The position numbers and the translations under genes were made by a program. From Siphonodentalium dalli (taxonomy: Eukaryota > Mollusca > Scaphopoda > Gadilida > Siphonodentaliidae), in contig CP136068.1 in assembly GCA_032622095.1 (NCBI GenBank), positions 134,175,989 to 134,239,988 on the forward strand: 64,000 bases of DNA, given 5' to 3'. The notes beneath the pieces were generated by a model. It was given only the letters and a program-made list of their open reading frames with translations. It had not been told where the DNA came from and searched no databases. Shown here piece by piece: positions 21,879 through 33,899 of this stretch; position 1 is the stretch's first letter; each line of letters opens with the position of its first letter.

Positions 21879-22320
21879 TAATAATAATAATAATAATATT
21901 TGTATAGCGCTTATCCCCAATAAGCGGGCCCTAAGCGCTTGACATAAACATAAACAAGAAATATAAATATACACAATATCAAAGTCACTTTCTGAAACGC
22001 CGCGCAAACAAGTAAGTTTTCAATGACTTTTTAAAGTCGTCGAGAGATGGTGACTCTTTTATGTTCAATGGCAGAGGATTCCATGCATTTGCGCATGTTA
22101 CTTTGAAAGATCGGTAGCCAACCTTGATCAAATTAGCACCAGCTGGTGTCAAAAGAAGTTTGTCCTCTGAACGAAGTGATCGGTGTGGGACATACGGAAC
22201 AAGGATATCACTGAAGTATGCTGGAAGAGATTTTGGGTCATGGGTTGCTTGATATGCATATGTAACAAGTTTATAAATAATCCTATCTGTCACAGGTAGC
22301 CAATGTACAAATATAGGAAA
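21879..22320 (-). mobile_element. 5'-truncated CR1-like LINE inserted antisense into another LINE
   Basis: On the minus strand a 110-residue C-terminal RT fragment (HWLPVTDRIIYKLVTYAYQ, YFSDILVPYVPHRSLRSEDK, NAWNPLPLNIKESPSLDDF) ends at a TGA at 21985-21987. A 3' UTR with tatagcgctta and aagcgcttga follows, then a tail of tta triplets (21879-21898). These are the standard C-terminus and microsatellite tail of CR1/L2-type LINEs. The insertion lies inside the zinc-knuckle codons of the plus-strand LINE: KICSFC stops at 21878, and EFHTLLEC resumes at 22322. A target-site duplication could not be identified. Positions 21976 onward are part of the triplicated unit. Confidence 0.9.
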
Positions 22321-22753
22321 CGAATTCCACACACTTCTGGAATGTAGAACGTTTGAAAAATTTAGAAATAGATTAATTGCCCCGTACTATCGTCATCGAC
22401 CATCACTACTTAAACTGGACCAATTATTGAATAATAAAAGACCGAAAATAATGCGCAATATCGCCAAACTAGTGGCGGAAATACTAAGTAAATGTTGATA
22501 TGTGTGCTATATAAACATAAATAGATAATAATCAGCCCCCGAGCTTACAATCACTAAATTGTTTGCCCACCCCCACCATTTATGGGTGCAGCAGCGAACC
22601 TTGAAATGTCTGACTTTAGTTTTGCATATTTCTTTCATATTATCTGTGTATTCATGTATAATTATGTAATCTAGCCGACATGGCTCGGCGCATGTGTCTA
22701 TAAATAGGCGCTCTCTCGGCCTGTCCATAAATCTACTATTATTATTATTATTA
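22321..22753 (+). pseudogene. LINE ORF2 C-terminus, downstream piece, and 3' UTR
   Basis: The frame resumes as EFHTLLECRTFEKFRNRL (the H-x4-C half of the knuckle) and ends LVAEILSKC-stop at 22496-22498. This is the same C-terminus as in the LINE ending at 62240, with FDTERETLF in place of CRTFEKF. The following 240 bp look like the LINE 3' UTR. They contain accttgaaatg and a GC-rich hairpin, and end in a tail of att triplets at about 22736-22753. The segment is carried unchanged into each copy of the tandem triplication. Confidence 0.85.
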
Positions 22754-24265
22754 TTTGCATCTTCTGAAAGTGTTATTTATATATAAATTTGTACGCAAAT
22801 AAATTGCCTGAGGCAGGTCGAGAGGCGTCATTATTGTGTTCTCTAATGCTGTATATAATAGTTTGAGAATAAAATATTATCTATCTATACCACAGCGTAG
22901 ATCTCAAAGATAACACGGTATTTACGCGATATTTATGAATGGCCTAGGGCACTACATACATAAAATATTTAGTTTAACATTCTTTCAGCTTACTAGACAT
23001 TAGTATCACGGTTTCAACAAACGTGCATATTTTTACAGCATTATTCACCGCGAACGCTACCCACTTCTTTAAAGATACGGGCGGTCTTTGTCGTGGGTAT
23101 AACTGTTAAAAGAAAGAATATTATATAATATACAGATGTTGTTCTTATACAAATCATAAATATTGCGCAAATTGCATGTTATTGCACGTTTGTACGCTTT
23201 GTTATGCAAACAAACATAAAAAGCGTTACAAAATCATTTGTTTATAGGCAAACACTCGGAGCAACCGGATCGTCCAATCAAAATGTTCCGTTGCGCTGTG
23301 GAAGTCCAAGATACAATTATTGGAGGAATCAATAATCGCATTCAAATCGCGCCAATTTTTATTTTAATCGACGCATTTTACCCGCTGTCAGTTCAAAATG
23401 AAGCTAATGCATGTTACTTCATGATTGAGAAATAATCGGACAGAAAACGTGTACATAATATAATTGTTCTCGCAAAGAGATGAATATGTTTCAATCCAGT
23501 TAGTATTTTCTCCTAACTTATTGTAATTACGTCACATACCTATATATGGTAATACATACCAAATAGGAAATTTTACAAATGATACTAGTGTGAGCTGTAA
23601 GTCGTAGACGCACAGGATTAGATCTTTCACAACTGACGTATAATGCACGCGAATCCAAATAAGGAAATGACGAAATATCGTGACTCTGATTGTAAACAAT
23701 TCACTGCTTTTTTTGCGAGAAACTCAACAACACTCGACCTACATTTCCTCTGAAACAAAGCGTGTTTTGTGAATAATATGGCTTTCATATCATCATTAAG
23801 CGATACTATAGTATATTTTTGAGGAAATTGTCATAACTTGATAAATGTCATTTCTAAATTATAACCTATAATGAAGGCCGCCCGTCCCTTTAAAATAAAA
23901 ACGTATATTTTATTTTCATTTATGGACCAGCGAGGCTGAGAGAGCCTAGTTTGTCGGTCGGTGATCGGTGTTAATTTTTCAATGTTCATTTGTATTATCT
24001 ATTATAGTTGAAGAGTTATAGTAGAAACCCATGCGGCAACTTTACTCAGTTATTGAATACCTAATTGCGTACGACTGTACAACTTAAGTATTTCGAACGC
24101 AAGTTTATTGTAGGCATTTGCCTCAAATATTGTAAAATCACGTGTCTTCTTGTCTTGCTGGTGATATACCCCACTGGTGATTTTCATTATTGATTGATTA
24201 TATCGCTAATAGAGGAGCGGCCAAATGCCAAAAGTGGTCGGATACCCCTACCCGGGTAGGGTTCT

Positions 24266-24377
24266 CTATTCCGAAGGTTCATTATTCCGAAGGTTCGCTA
24301 TTCCGAAGGTTCATTATTCCGAAGGTTCCCTATTCCGAAGGTTCATTATTCCGAAGGTTCGCTATTCCGAAGGTTTT
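24266..24377 (+). repeat. 16-bp minisatellite, seven units (attccgaaggttc core)
   Basis: Seven copies of nnattccgaaggttcn in a row, with variable linkers ct, at, gc, at, cc, at, gc. They follow a self-complementary cctacccgggtagg. The same array occurs in units 2 and 3 and, in reverse complement, at the left edge of the giant inverted structure (31591-31699), also with seven units. Confidence 0.95.
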
Positions 24378-24595
24378 CTATTCTGGGCGTATATATTTAA
24401 CCAGAAATGAATCAAAATTTGCACCCCACCACAAAAACCACACGAGGAATGAAAAATACGATTACGCTAGTATTCATATATAGTACATTTATACATCCAC
24501 TTCTAATTCCCAAATTGTCCTAGATATCGGTTATTATATATAATAGCAAGAAAAGAGTATCAGTTTATCGTTCATTATGGAAAGTTAAAAACACG

Positions 24596-27218
24596 ATATC
24601 AAAGTCACTTTCTGAAACGCCGCGCAAACAAGTAAGTTTTCAATGACTTTTTAAAGTCGTCGAGAGATGGTGACTCTTTTATGTTCAATGGCAGAGGATT
24701 CCATGCATTTGCGGATGTTACTTTGAAAGATCGGTAGCCAACCTTGATCAAATTAGCACCGGCTGGTGTCAAAAGAAGTTTGTCCTCTGAACGAAGTGAT
24801 CGGTGTGGGACATACGGAACAAGGATATCACTGAAGTATGCTGGAAGAGATTTTGGGTCATGGGTTGCTTGATATGCATATGTAACAAGTTTATAAATAA
24901 TCCTATCTGTCACAGGTAGCCAATGTACAAATATAGGAAACGAATTCCACACACTTCTGGAATGTAGAACGTTTGAAAAATTTAGAAATAGATTAATTGC
25001 CCCGTACTATCGTCATCGACCATCACTACTTAAACTGGACCAATTATTGAATAATAAAAGACCGAAAATAATGCGCAATATCGCCAAACTAGTGGCGGAA
25101 ATACTAAGTAAATGTTGATATGTGTGCTATATAAACATAAATAGATAATAATCAGCCCCCGAGCTTACAATCACTAAATTGTTTGCCCACCCCCACCATT
25201 TATGGGTGCAGCAGCGAACCTTGAAATGTCTGACTTTAGTTTTGCATATTTCTTTCATATTATCTGTGTATTCATGTATAATTATGTAATCTAGCCGACA
25301 TGGCTCGGCGCATGTGTCTATAAATAGGCGCTCTCTCGGCCTGTCCATAAATCTACTATTATTATTATTATTATTTGCATCTTCTGAAAGTGTTATTTAT
25401 ATATAAATTTGTACGCAAATAAATTGCCTGAGGCAGGTCGAGAGGCGTCATTATTGTGTTCTCTAATGCTGTATATAATAGTTTGAGAATAAAATATTAT
25501 CTATCTATACCACAGCGTAGATCTCAAAGATAACACGGTATTTACGCGATATTTATGAATGGCCTAGGGCACTACATACATAAAATATTTAGTTTAACAT
25601 TCTTTCAGCTTACTAGACATTAGTATCACGGTTTCAACAAACGTGCATATTTTTACAGCATTATTCACCGCGAACGCTACCCACTTCTTTAAAGATATGG
25701 GCGGTCTTTGTCGTGGGTATAACTGTTAAAAGAAAGAATATTATATAATATACAGATGTAATTGTTCTTATACAAATCATAAATATTGCGCAAATTGCAT
25801 GTTATTGCACGTTTGTACGCTTTGTTATGCAAACAAACATAAAAAGCGTTACAAAATCATTTGTTTATAGGCAAACACTCGGAGCAACCGGATCATCCAA
25901 TCAAAATGTTCCGTTGCACTGTGGAAGTCCAAGATACAATTATTGGAGGAATCAATAATCGCATTCAAATCGCGCCAATTTTTATTTTAATCGACGCATT
26001 TTACCCGCTGTCAGTTCAAAATGAAGCTAATGCATGTTACTTCATGATTGAGAAATAATCGGACAGAAAACGTGTACATAATATAATTGTTCTCGCAAAG
26101 AGATGAATATGTTTCAATCCAGTTAGTATTTTCTCCTAACTTATTGTAATTACGTCACATACCTATATATGGTAATACATACCAAATAGGAAATTTTACA
26201 AATGATACTAGTGTGAGCTGTAAGTCGTAGACGCACAGGATTAGATCTTTCACAACTGACGTATAATGCACGCGAATCCAAATAAGGAAATGACGAAATA
26301 TCGTGACTCTGATTGTAAACAATTCACTGCTTTTTTTGCGAGAAACTCAACAACACTCGACCTACATTTCCTCTGAAACAAAGCGTGTTTTGTGAATAAT
26401 ATGGCTTTCATATCATCATTAAGCGATACTATAGTATATTTTTGAGGAAATTGTCATAACTTGATAAATGTCATTTCTAAATTATAACCTATAATGAAGG
26501 CCGCCCGTCCCTTTAAAATAAAAACGTATATTTTATTTTCATTTATGGACCAGCGAGGCTGAGAGAGCCTAGTTTGTCGGTCGGTGATCGGTGTTAATTT
26601 TTCAATGTTCATTTGTATTATCTATTATAGTTGAAGAGTTATAGTAGAAACCCATGCGGCAACTTTACTCAGTTATTGAATACCTAATTGCGTACGACTG
26701 TACAACTTAAGTATTTCGAACGCAAGTTTATTGTAGGCATTTGCCTCAAATATTGTAAAATCACGTGTCTTCTCGTCTTGCTGGTGATATACCCCACTGG
26801 TGATTTTCATTATTGATTGATTATATCGCTAATAGAGGAGCGGCCAAATGCCAAAAGTGGTCGGATACCCCTACCCGGGTAGGGTTCTCTATTCCGAAGG
26901 TTCATTATTCCGAAGGTTCGCTATTCCGAAGGTTCATTATTCCGAAGGTTCCCTATTCCGAAGGTTCATTATTCCGAAGGTTCGCTATTCCGAAGGTTTT
27001 CTATTCTGGGCGTATATATTTAACCAGAAATGAATCAAAATTTGCACCCCACCACAAAAACCACACGAGGAATGAAAAATACGATTACGCTAGTATTCAT
27101 ATATAGTACATTTATACATCCACTTCTAATTCCCAAATTGTCCTAGATATCGGTTATTATATATAATAGCAAGAAAAGAGTATCAGTTTATCGTTCATTA
27201 TGGAAAGTTAAAAACACG
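24596..27218 (+). repeat. Tandem triplication, unit 2 (2623 bp)
   Basis: It starts at the junction aaaaacacg|atatcaaag and is essentially identical to unit 3. It repeats the CR1 C-terminus (115 aa, minus strand, 24605-24952), the LINE 3' end, the 97- and 65-codon frames and the minisatellite. None of the frames is a supported gene. Confidence 0.97.
26889..27000 (+). repeat. 16-bp minisatellite in unit 2
   Basis: Same seven-unit array as at 24266-24377. Confidence 0.95.
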
Positions 27219-29841
27219 ATATCAAAGTCACTTTCTGAAACGCCGCGCAAACAAGTAAGTTTTCAATGACTTTTTAAAGTCGTCGAGAGATGGTGACTCT
27301 TTTATGTTCAATGGCAGAGGATTCCATGCATTTGCGGATGTTACTTTGAAAGATCGGTAGCCAACCTTGATCAAATTAGCACCGGCTGGTGTCAAAAGAA
27401 GTTTGTCCTCTGAACGAAGTGATCGGTGTGGGACATACGGAACAAGGATATCACTGAAGTATGCTGGAAGAGATTTTGGGTCATGGGTTGCTTGATATGC
27501 ATATGTAACAAGTTTATAAATAATCCTATCTGTCACAGGTAGCCAATGTACAAATATAGGAAACGAATTCCACACACTTCTGGAATGTAGAACGTTTGAA
27601 AAATTTAGAAATAGATTAATTGCCCCGTACTATCGTCATCGACCATCACTACTTAAACTGGACCAATTATTGAATAATAAAAGACCGAAAATAATGCGCA
27701 ATATCGCCAAACTAGTGGCGGAAATACTAAGTAAATGTTGATATGTGTGCTATATAAACATAAATAGATAATAATCAGCCCCCGAGCTTACAATCACTAA
27801 ATTGTTTGCCCACCCCCACCATTTATGGGTGCAGCAGCGAACCTTGAAATGTCTGACTTTAGTTTTGCATATTTCTTTCATATTATCTGTGTATTCATGT
27901 ATAATTATGTAATCTAGCCGACATGGCTCGGCGCATGTGTCTATAAATAGGCGCTCTCTCGGCCTGTCCATAAATCTACTATTATTATTATTATTATTTG
28001 CATCTTCTGAAAGTGTTATTTATATATAAATTTGTACGCAAATAAATTGCCTGAGGCAGGTCGAGAGGCGTCATTATTGTGTTCTCTAATGCTGTATATA
28101 ATAGTTTGAGAATAAAATATTATCTATCTATACCACAGCGTAGATCTCAAAGATAACACGGTATTTACGCGATATTTATGAATGGCCTAGGGCACTACAT
28201 ACATAAAATATTTAGTTTAACATTCTTTCAGCTTACTAGACATTAGTATCACGGTTTCAACAAACGTGCATATTTTTACAGCATTATTCACCGCGAACGC
28301 TACCCACTTCTTTAAAGATATGGGCGGTCTTTGTCGTGGGTATAACTGTTAAAAGAAAGAATATTATATAATATACAGATGTAATTGTTCTTATACAAAT
28401 CATAAATATTGCGCAAATTGCATGTTATTGCACGTTTGTACGCTTTGTTATGCAAACAAACATAAAAAGCGTTACAAAATCATTTGTTTATAGGCAAACA
28501 CTCGGAGCAACCGGATCATCCAATCAAAATGTTCCGTTGCACTGTGGAAGTCCAAGATACAATTATTGGAGGAATCAATAATCGCATTCAAATCGCGCCA
28601 ATTTTTATTTTAATCGACGCATTTTACCCGCTGTCAGTTCAAAATGAAGCTAATGCATGTTACTTCATGATTGAGAAATAATCGGACAGAAAACGTGTAC
28701 ATAATATAATTGTTCTCGCAAAGAGATGAATATGTTTCAATCCAGTTAGTATTTTCTCCTAACTTATTGTAATTACGTCACATACCTATATATGGTAATA
28801 CATACCAAATAGGAAATTTTACAAATGATACTAGTGTGAGCTGTAAGTCGTAGACGCACAGGATTAGATCTTTCACAACTGACGTATAATGCACGCGAAT
28901 CCAAATAAGGAAATGACGAAATATCGTGACTCTGATTGTAAACAATTCACTGCTTTTTTTGCGAGAAACTCAACAACACTCGACCTACATTTCCTCTGAA
29001 ACAAAGCGTGTTTTGTGAATAATATGGCTTTCATATCATCATTAAGCGATACTATAGTATATTTTTGAGGAAATTGTCATAACTTGATAAATGTCATTTC
29101 TAAATTATAACCTATAATGAAGGCCGCCCGTCCCTTTAAAATAAAAACGTATATTTTATTTTCATTTATGGACCAGCGAGACTGAGAGAGCCTAGTTTGT
29201 CGGTCGGTGATCGGTGTTAATTTTTCAATGTTCATTTGTATTATCTATTATAGTTGAAGAGTTATAGTAGAAACCCATGCGGCAACTTTACTCAGTTATT
29301 GAATACCTAATTGCGTACGACTGTACAACTTAAGTATTTCGAACGCAAGTTTATTGTAGGCATTTGCCTCAAATATTGTAAAATCACGTGTCTTCTCGTC
29401 TTGCTGGTGATATACCCCACTGGTGATTTTCATTATTGATTGATTATATCGCTAATAGAGGAGCGGCCAAATGCCAAAAGTGGTCGGATACCCCTACCCG
29501 GGTAGGGTTCTCTATTCCGAAGGTTCATTATTCCGAAGGTTCGCTATTCCGAAGGTTCATTATTCCGAAGGTTCCCTATTCCGAAGGTTCATTATTCCGA
29601 AGGTTCGCTATTCCGAAGGTTTTCTATTCTGGGCGTATATATTTAACCAGAAATGAATCAAAATTTGCACCCCACCACAAAAACCACACGAGGAATGAAA
29701 AATACGATTACGCTAGTATTCATATATAGTACATTTATACATCCACTTCTAATTCCCAAATTGTCCTAGATATCGGTTATTATATATAATAGCAAGAAAA
29801 GAGTATCAGTTTATCGTTCATTATGGAAAGTTAAAAACACG
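27219..29841 (+). repeat. Tandem triplication, unit 3 (2623 bp)
   Basis: The only difference from unit 2 that I noticed is cagcgagactgag against cagcgaggctgag near 29180. The right edge is aaaaacacg|atgactgaa, where the triplication ends and unique sequence starts. The acac-at microhomology is shared by the left edge of unit 1 (atacacaatatc), the internal junctions and this right edge. Confidence 0.97.
29512..29623 (+). repeat. 16-bp minisatellite in unit 3
   Basis: Same seven-unit array as at 24266-24377. Confidence 0.95.
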
Positions 29842-29921
29842 ATGACTGAAATAAACTACATGTAAGAGATATAGTTTTTCCGAACTGGCAATCTGTATTT
29901 GGAAAAAAAACATCAACATTC

Positions 29922-31186
29922 AAGGCCCACTTAATTTTCGAACCCCCAGATCACATATATAAAATATATGCCACTATATATACCATTTGAAATATGAAGC
30001 TCTCTAAAGCCCCGGTTCCATATTCCCGATTTTCTGTCCCGAATTAGTATATTCGGCACAAATTCGGGACCAGACCAAATCGGCAGCATTCGAGAGAATT
30101 CTGGACGAGTTTTATTCCAAAAAGCCGCCGAACTGATGCCGAATTATGACCAAATTTAATCGTCCCAAATATTGCCGAGTATTCCAGAATGCTTCCGAAT
30201 ATCTTCCCGAATGATCAAGAATTATCCCGAACTGATACCGAAATTTCGTGCGGGTGGCTGCCAAATTGCCCAGATTACTACCGACTTACACCAAATTGTT
30301 GCCGAATACCCCGAATCAATGCCGAACTGGTACCGAATTGATGCCGAATATATATCGAATTGGTATTCCATTGCTGCCGAACGTCCCGAATCGATGCCGA
30401 ATTTTGCAGATACACCGGATCTCAGTATAAAAGCAGCCACACATGGCGAATTCGGGAATAAGCTACCGAATACTGCCGACTACTCCAGAATATCCACCCG
30501 AATATTGCCGAATACTCCCGAATTGCTCCCGAATTCGGCTTGGTTCCCGATAGTTTTGAACATTTCAAAACTGTCGGGAGCGAGTCCAGAATTGTCCCGA
30601 ATCGACCCCGATAGCACCGATATCCCCGATCATGTTCGGTGGTAAAAATTCACTGTCCCGACTCGTCCCGAACTTACTCCACGATTTTTGCAAAATTATG
30701 ATTCGGGAGTCATTCGGGAACATTCGGGGTGGGAAATCGGGGATATGGAACCGGGGCTTAACACTGTATTATCAGCTTATGTGGTGTAATAAACTGTGAA
30801 CATGTTGTTTGTGTTGAGTTAATGCAGGGTTAACGACTTGTTTTTGTGCTTAAGGTTCATCTGGTTTTGTTGCGCAAAGTAAAGTGTATTATTTTCAATG
30901 GAGGGGGGTAACTCTATATTTTAAAGATAATGTTATTCCCCTTCAATTGAAAATACAGTAGGTTGTATTCTGTTGCATTCTGAGAGCCATGACATATAAC
31001 GGGGGAATCTTTTTAGGATTTAAGATGTTTTCTATTTCTCTAGGGGCATCTTCTGATACAGACGTTTGGAATGGTGATGAACTATATATAGTGTTTTAAT
31101 CATATTTTATGGCACAGATTGTGTTTAAAACCTGATATCAAGGCACTATAAAAAATAGCCGATGACTCGAAAATTAAGTGGGCCTT
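29922..31186. mobile_element. Inverted-repeat element, 1265 bp, with a second foldback nested in it
   Basis: Perfect 20-bp terminal inverted repeats: aaggcccacttaattttcga at 29922-29941 and its reverse complement at 31167-31186. No transposase is present and no target-site duplication is clear. The interior holds the element at 30008-30758 plus about 85 bp and 430 bp of AT-rich flanks. The 157-codon frame at 30172-30645 is a translation of the internal repeats of the nested element. Confidence 0.7.
30008..30758. mobile_element. Nested foldback MITE with TAA flanks (TWA-type target)
   Basis: Terminal repeats agccccggttccatattccc (left) and, inverted, agccccggttccatatcccc (right) form an arm of at least 30 bp. 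The element is flanked by TAA on both sides (30005-30007 and 30759-30761), matching the 3-bp TWA target-site duplication of the PIF/Harbinger superfamily. The interior is a degenerate tandem of tcccgaattgatgccgaa-type units. It has no transposase, so the superfamily assignment rests only on the TAA flanks and the terminal repeat. Confidence 0.7.
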
Positions 31187-31590
31187 ACAATTCCATACAA
31201 ATTCACAACTGCAGTTACATGTAGGTTCAACTCATACCCGTCTATTCAACGACATTCTGCTTCGCAGTATTCATTAAGATTTATAGTCCCGCTGTTTTAA
31301 TCCCGCCTTTAGCTGGCGTATTGTTGCCTGTATGATTATTGAGATATAACGCCATACGCGATGACATTAAATCGCATGGAAAGAGAAATTGTGTGGGCTG
31401 CCTGACGTGAATATGTATTGGAAAATAACGCCATACGTAATGACATTAAATCTCAAGGAAACCCGCGAAAAAATAAAAAAAAACATTTATTGTTTCAATG
31501 TTTTAAGTTATTTCCTTCATAAAAAAGATTCTTCGTGATAAAGAACCCTCTCAATACTTGAATATAGAATTAACCTTTAAAAAACAAAAA
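31187..31590. other. Stretch without a gene, containing a small tandem repeat
   Basis: The block taacgccatacg-gatgacattaaat-c occurs twice, about 80 bp apart (near 31348 and 31428). Nothing else is recognised. Confidence 0.6.
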
Positions 31591-31699
31591 CTTCGGAATA
31601 GCGAACCTTCGGAATAGAGAACCTTCGGAATAGCGAACCTTCGGAGTAGTGAACCTTCGGAATAGTGAACCTTCGGAATAGCGAACCTTCGGAATAGAG
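31591..31699 (-). repeat. 16-bp minisatellite in reverse orientation, seven units
   Basis: Seven units of accttcggaatagnga are the reverse complement of the attccgaaggttc array of the 2.62-kb repeats. They lie immediately outside the left arm segment that is mirrored at 47485-47690. The matching flank ctctattccgaagg after a gtaggg block is shared by both contexts. Confidence 0.95.
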
Positions 31700-31905
31700 A
31701 CATGTTCCCCCCTACCCTCGGTAAAACAAGTTGAAACCAACTTTTTCTAGAAGGTAAACCTATATAATTTATGAAAATTATTCCTGGCTTGTCGGAATTG
31801 GTGGCAGCTATGTATGGTAAGACTATTTGTGAAGGTACCATACCGAAAAATTAGCCTGTATTTAGCGATTGACCAGCAATACACAATTGGTTAAAAGTTA
31901 ATCAC
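31700..31905. repeat. Left arm, segment a (mirrors 47485-47690)
   Basis: In reverse complement, the landmarks caattgtgtattgctggtca, aggctaatttttcggta, aattccgacaag and gtttcaacttgttttaccga match 47485-47690 in order, with divergence of roughly 15-20% by eye. Confidence 0.85.
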
Positions 31906-31924
31906 ATCACAAAAAAACAGAACG

Positions 31925-33170
31925 TTATATTTGTTATTATGGGGAAACATGGTGATACTAGATCGGAATGTTCTTATTTTTCTGGTTTATTTGAGATTTC
32001 AGGACGTCATGGTAGAGAATGTAACGTTCTGCGTAAAAACAATCATGACGATTCAGAAAACCTGTCGCCCGTCAACTCTGTAAAAAAAACTAGCACGCTG
32101 GACCTAGCTTATCTTGTCATATATGCTTGGAAATATTGGAGTATTTTCTACCGGGAGGTAATAACTTTATTATCATGTCCCTACAAATTTTGCAATAATA
32201 GGCAAAAACTTAACCCTCCAAAATGGCATAATATGCGAAATATAGCCATCGCCGGATTGGATCTCAGAATGATAGAACAATGAGTAGTATAATATTTGCT
32301 TTTATTTAGTGTAGAACACGCACATCAAGTGTAAAATGCGAATTTCCAATAATATTCACCATTAGAAAAGTAGCAAAATCCAAGATGGCGTCCACTATGG
32401 CGGTCAGTTTTTATTTTTAAACTTAGTGAATCGACATACGAAAAATCGAGAAAAGGAACGTCCCCAGTGGTGAGTTCTATATTACTGTAATGACTACATA
32501 GAATAGCATTTCATGTCAAACATTAATTTCATCATTAATGCATCTTTTCAATTGGTAAAATAATAGGTACAAATTTAACCCTCTGTCCAATGTCATAAAA
32601 TTCGAAATAAAGTTATCGCCTGGGATTGGAACCACGAACGATAGCATGATGTGCAGTATTTTTGTTTAATTTAATGTAGAACACACATACGAAGTGACAG
32701 GTATGAATTTCCATCCATATTCACTATAAGAAGAATATTAAAATCCAATATGGCGTCCAGCACAGCGTCCAGTTTTAATTGTGACACTTAGCGAACGGAC
32801 ATACGAACGAACTCTAAAGGGGACGTCCACGGTGGCATATTGTATATCATTGAAGTGACTACATAAACGATATTTCATATCGAACAGTAGTTTCACCATT
32901 AGTTCATCTTATCAGTTGGAGAATTAGTAAATAAAAACTTAACGATCACACAGCCACAAACGTCCACACAATGGCGGCACTTGTGACTCTAGTCCATAAT
33001 GCAAAGAGTTAAGCAAATCGTTTGGAATTACTTCGTGTTGAATATAACGAAGAAACATAAAATGTAAAATTTGCATCCACATCTGGTCTTCGTAGAAACT
33101 CCAAGATGGCGCCCAACATGACGGCTAATTATAATGTCAAACCGTTACGAACAATGAATACGAAAGCCGG
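31925..33170. repeat. Left arm, segment b: about 380-bp tandem repeats
   Basis: A tandem series in which each unit carries aacttaaccctccaaaatgg- or aatttaaccctctgtccaat-type blocks, a gatagcatgat/gatagaacaatg block, a tttagtgtagaacacgcaca block, a caagatggcgtcc block and a gaaaaggaacgtccccagtg block. Units begin near 32205, 32575 and, shortened, 32940. The 114-codon frame at 31939-32283 lies in this repeat and is not a gene. Mirrored at about 46200-47470. Confidence 0.8.
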
Positions 33171-33899
33171 TCAAAATGTGTCATACGGCATGTTGCAGCG
33201 ACATAATTGTTAGATTGTGTGTTTATATTAGACGGCGATGTGTTGTATTTGAGTGATGGTGGTAATACATTTTGTTTATAAAAAGCTTTGAAATGACTAA
33301 ACCGTCGATCAGCTCCGTACGGGTGGGTAAACCGTGTCTTTCGTGTTGCCATTGGTTTGGTAGTATCCTACACCAGGTTTCAAATGTCACGCCATTAGCT
33401 ATGGCGCAGGATTATCACTGGATGGAAATTTGCCTTTGTTGAATGTTTAGGTTGTTTTGTTTTAGCAATTATCAGGAACTTTATATCAAATATTTGGAGA
33501 AAGACAAACCGACAAAAATAAAAAACACTTCCGAGAATGACTTAAATAGTTTAATTTGCTGAGTTACATGAACGGCAGCCTGGCGATATAGATGTGTCAA
33601 ATAAATAGAATAATCGTGTATCGATCTCCAATGCGCATTTTTACTATTGTTTGACACATTTGATGTCATTTTGAGACGTTAAGTCAGTAAAGCATTAACA
33701 ATACGTAGAAATCTGGTAGTAATAGGGGATGGTCATTAACCGTTAAAATAATCATGAATTCGATGCGGTACGAAGTGATGTTGTAATGTTCAATACTAAC
33801 ATATAACTTGCATTAATATATTGTGATAGTCTAGAATGTTCAGTCCTCCTTAACATGCCCTTTTGAATTTCCGCCAACATTTTCAGAGAGCCTTGCAAC

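Larger units (their letters stand above)
21976..24595 (+). repeat. Tandem triplication, unit 1 (2620 bp)
   Basis: It begins at atatcaaagtcactttctga, inside the CR1-like 3' UTR, and contains the CR1 C-terminus, LINE 3' end, 1.5 kb of other DNA and the ttccgaaggttc minisatellite. Differences from unit 2 that I can see are few: a 3-base indel near 23119 (gatgttgttctt against gatgtaattgttctt), plus substitutions near 22096, 22143, 23072, 23271, 23287 and 24149. Confidence 0.97.

Noticed and set aside
21976-29841. Each 2.62-kb copy as a separate gene-bearing unit
   Set aside because: The only identifiable coding in each copy is the same truncated CR1-like C-terminus and LINE 3' end; the 97- and 65-codon frames have no family resemblance.
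30172-30645. 157-codon open frame as a protein
   Set aside because: It consists of tcccgaattgatgccgaa-type repeats inside a foldback element; a repetitive Ile/Pro/Glu/Tyr/Arg pattern with no domain.
24266-31699. Regularly spaced 16-bp repeats as a CRISPR array
   Set aside because: There are no unique spacers of useful length between repeats and the locus is eukaryotic; it is a plain minisatellite.
31939-32283. 114-codon open frame as a gene
   Set aside because: It lies inside a tandem repeat whose mirrored copy has no equivalent open frame.
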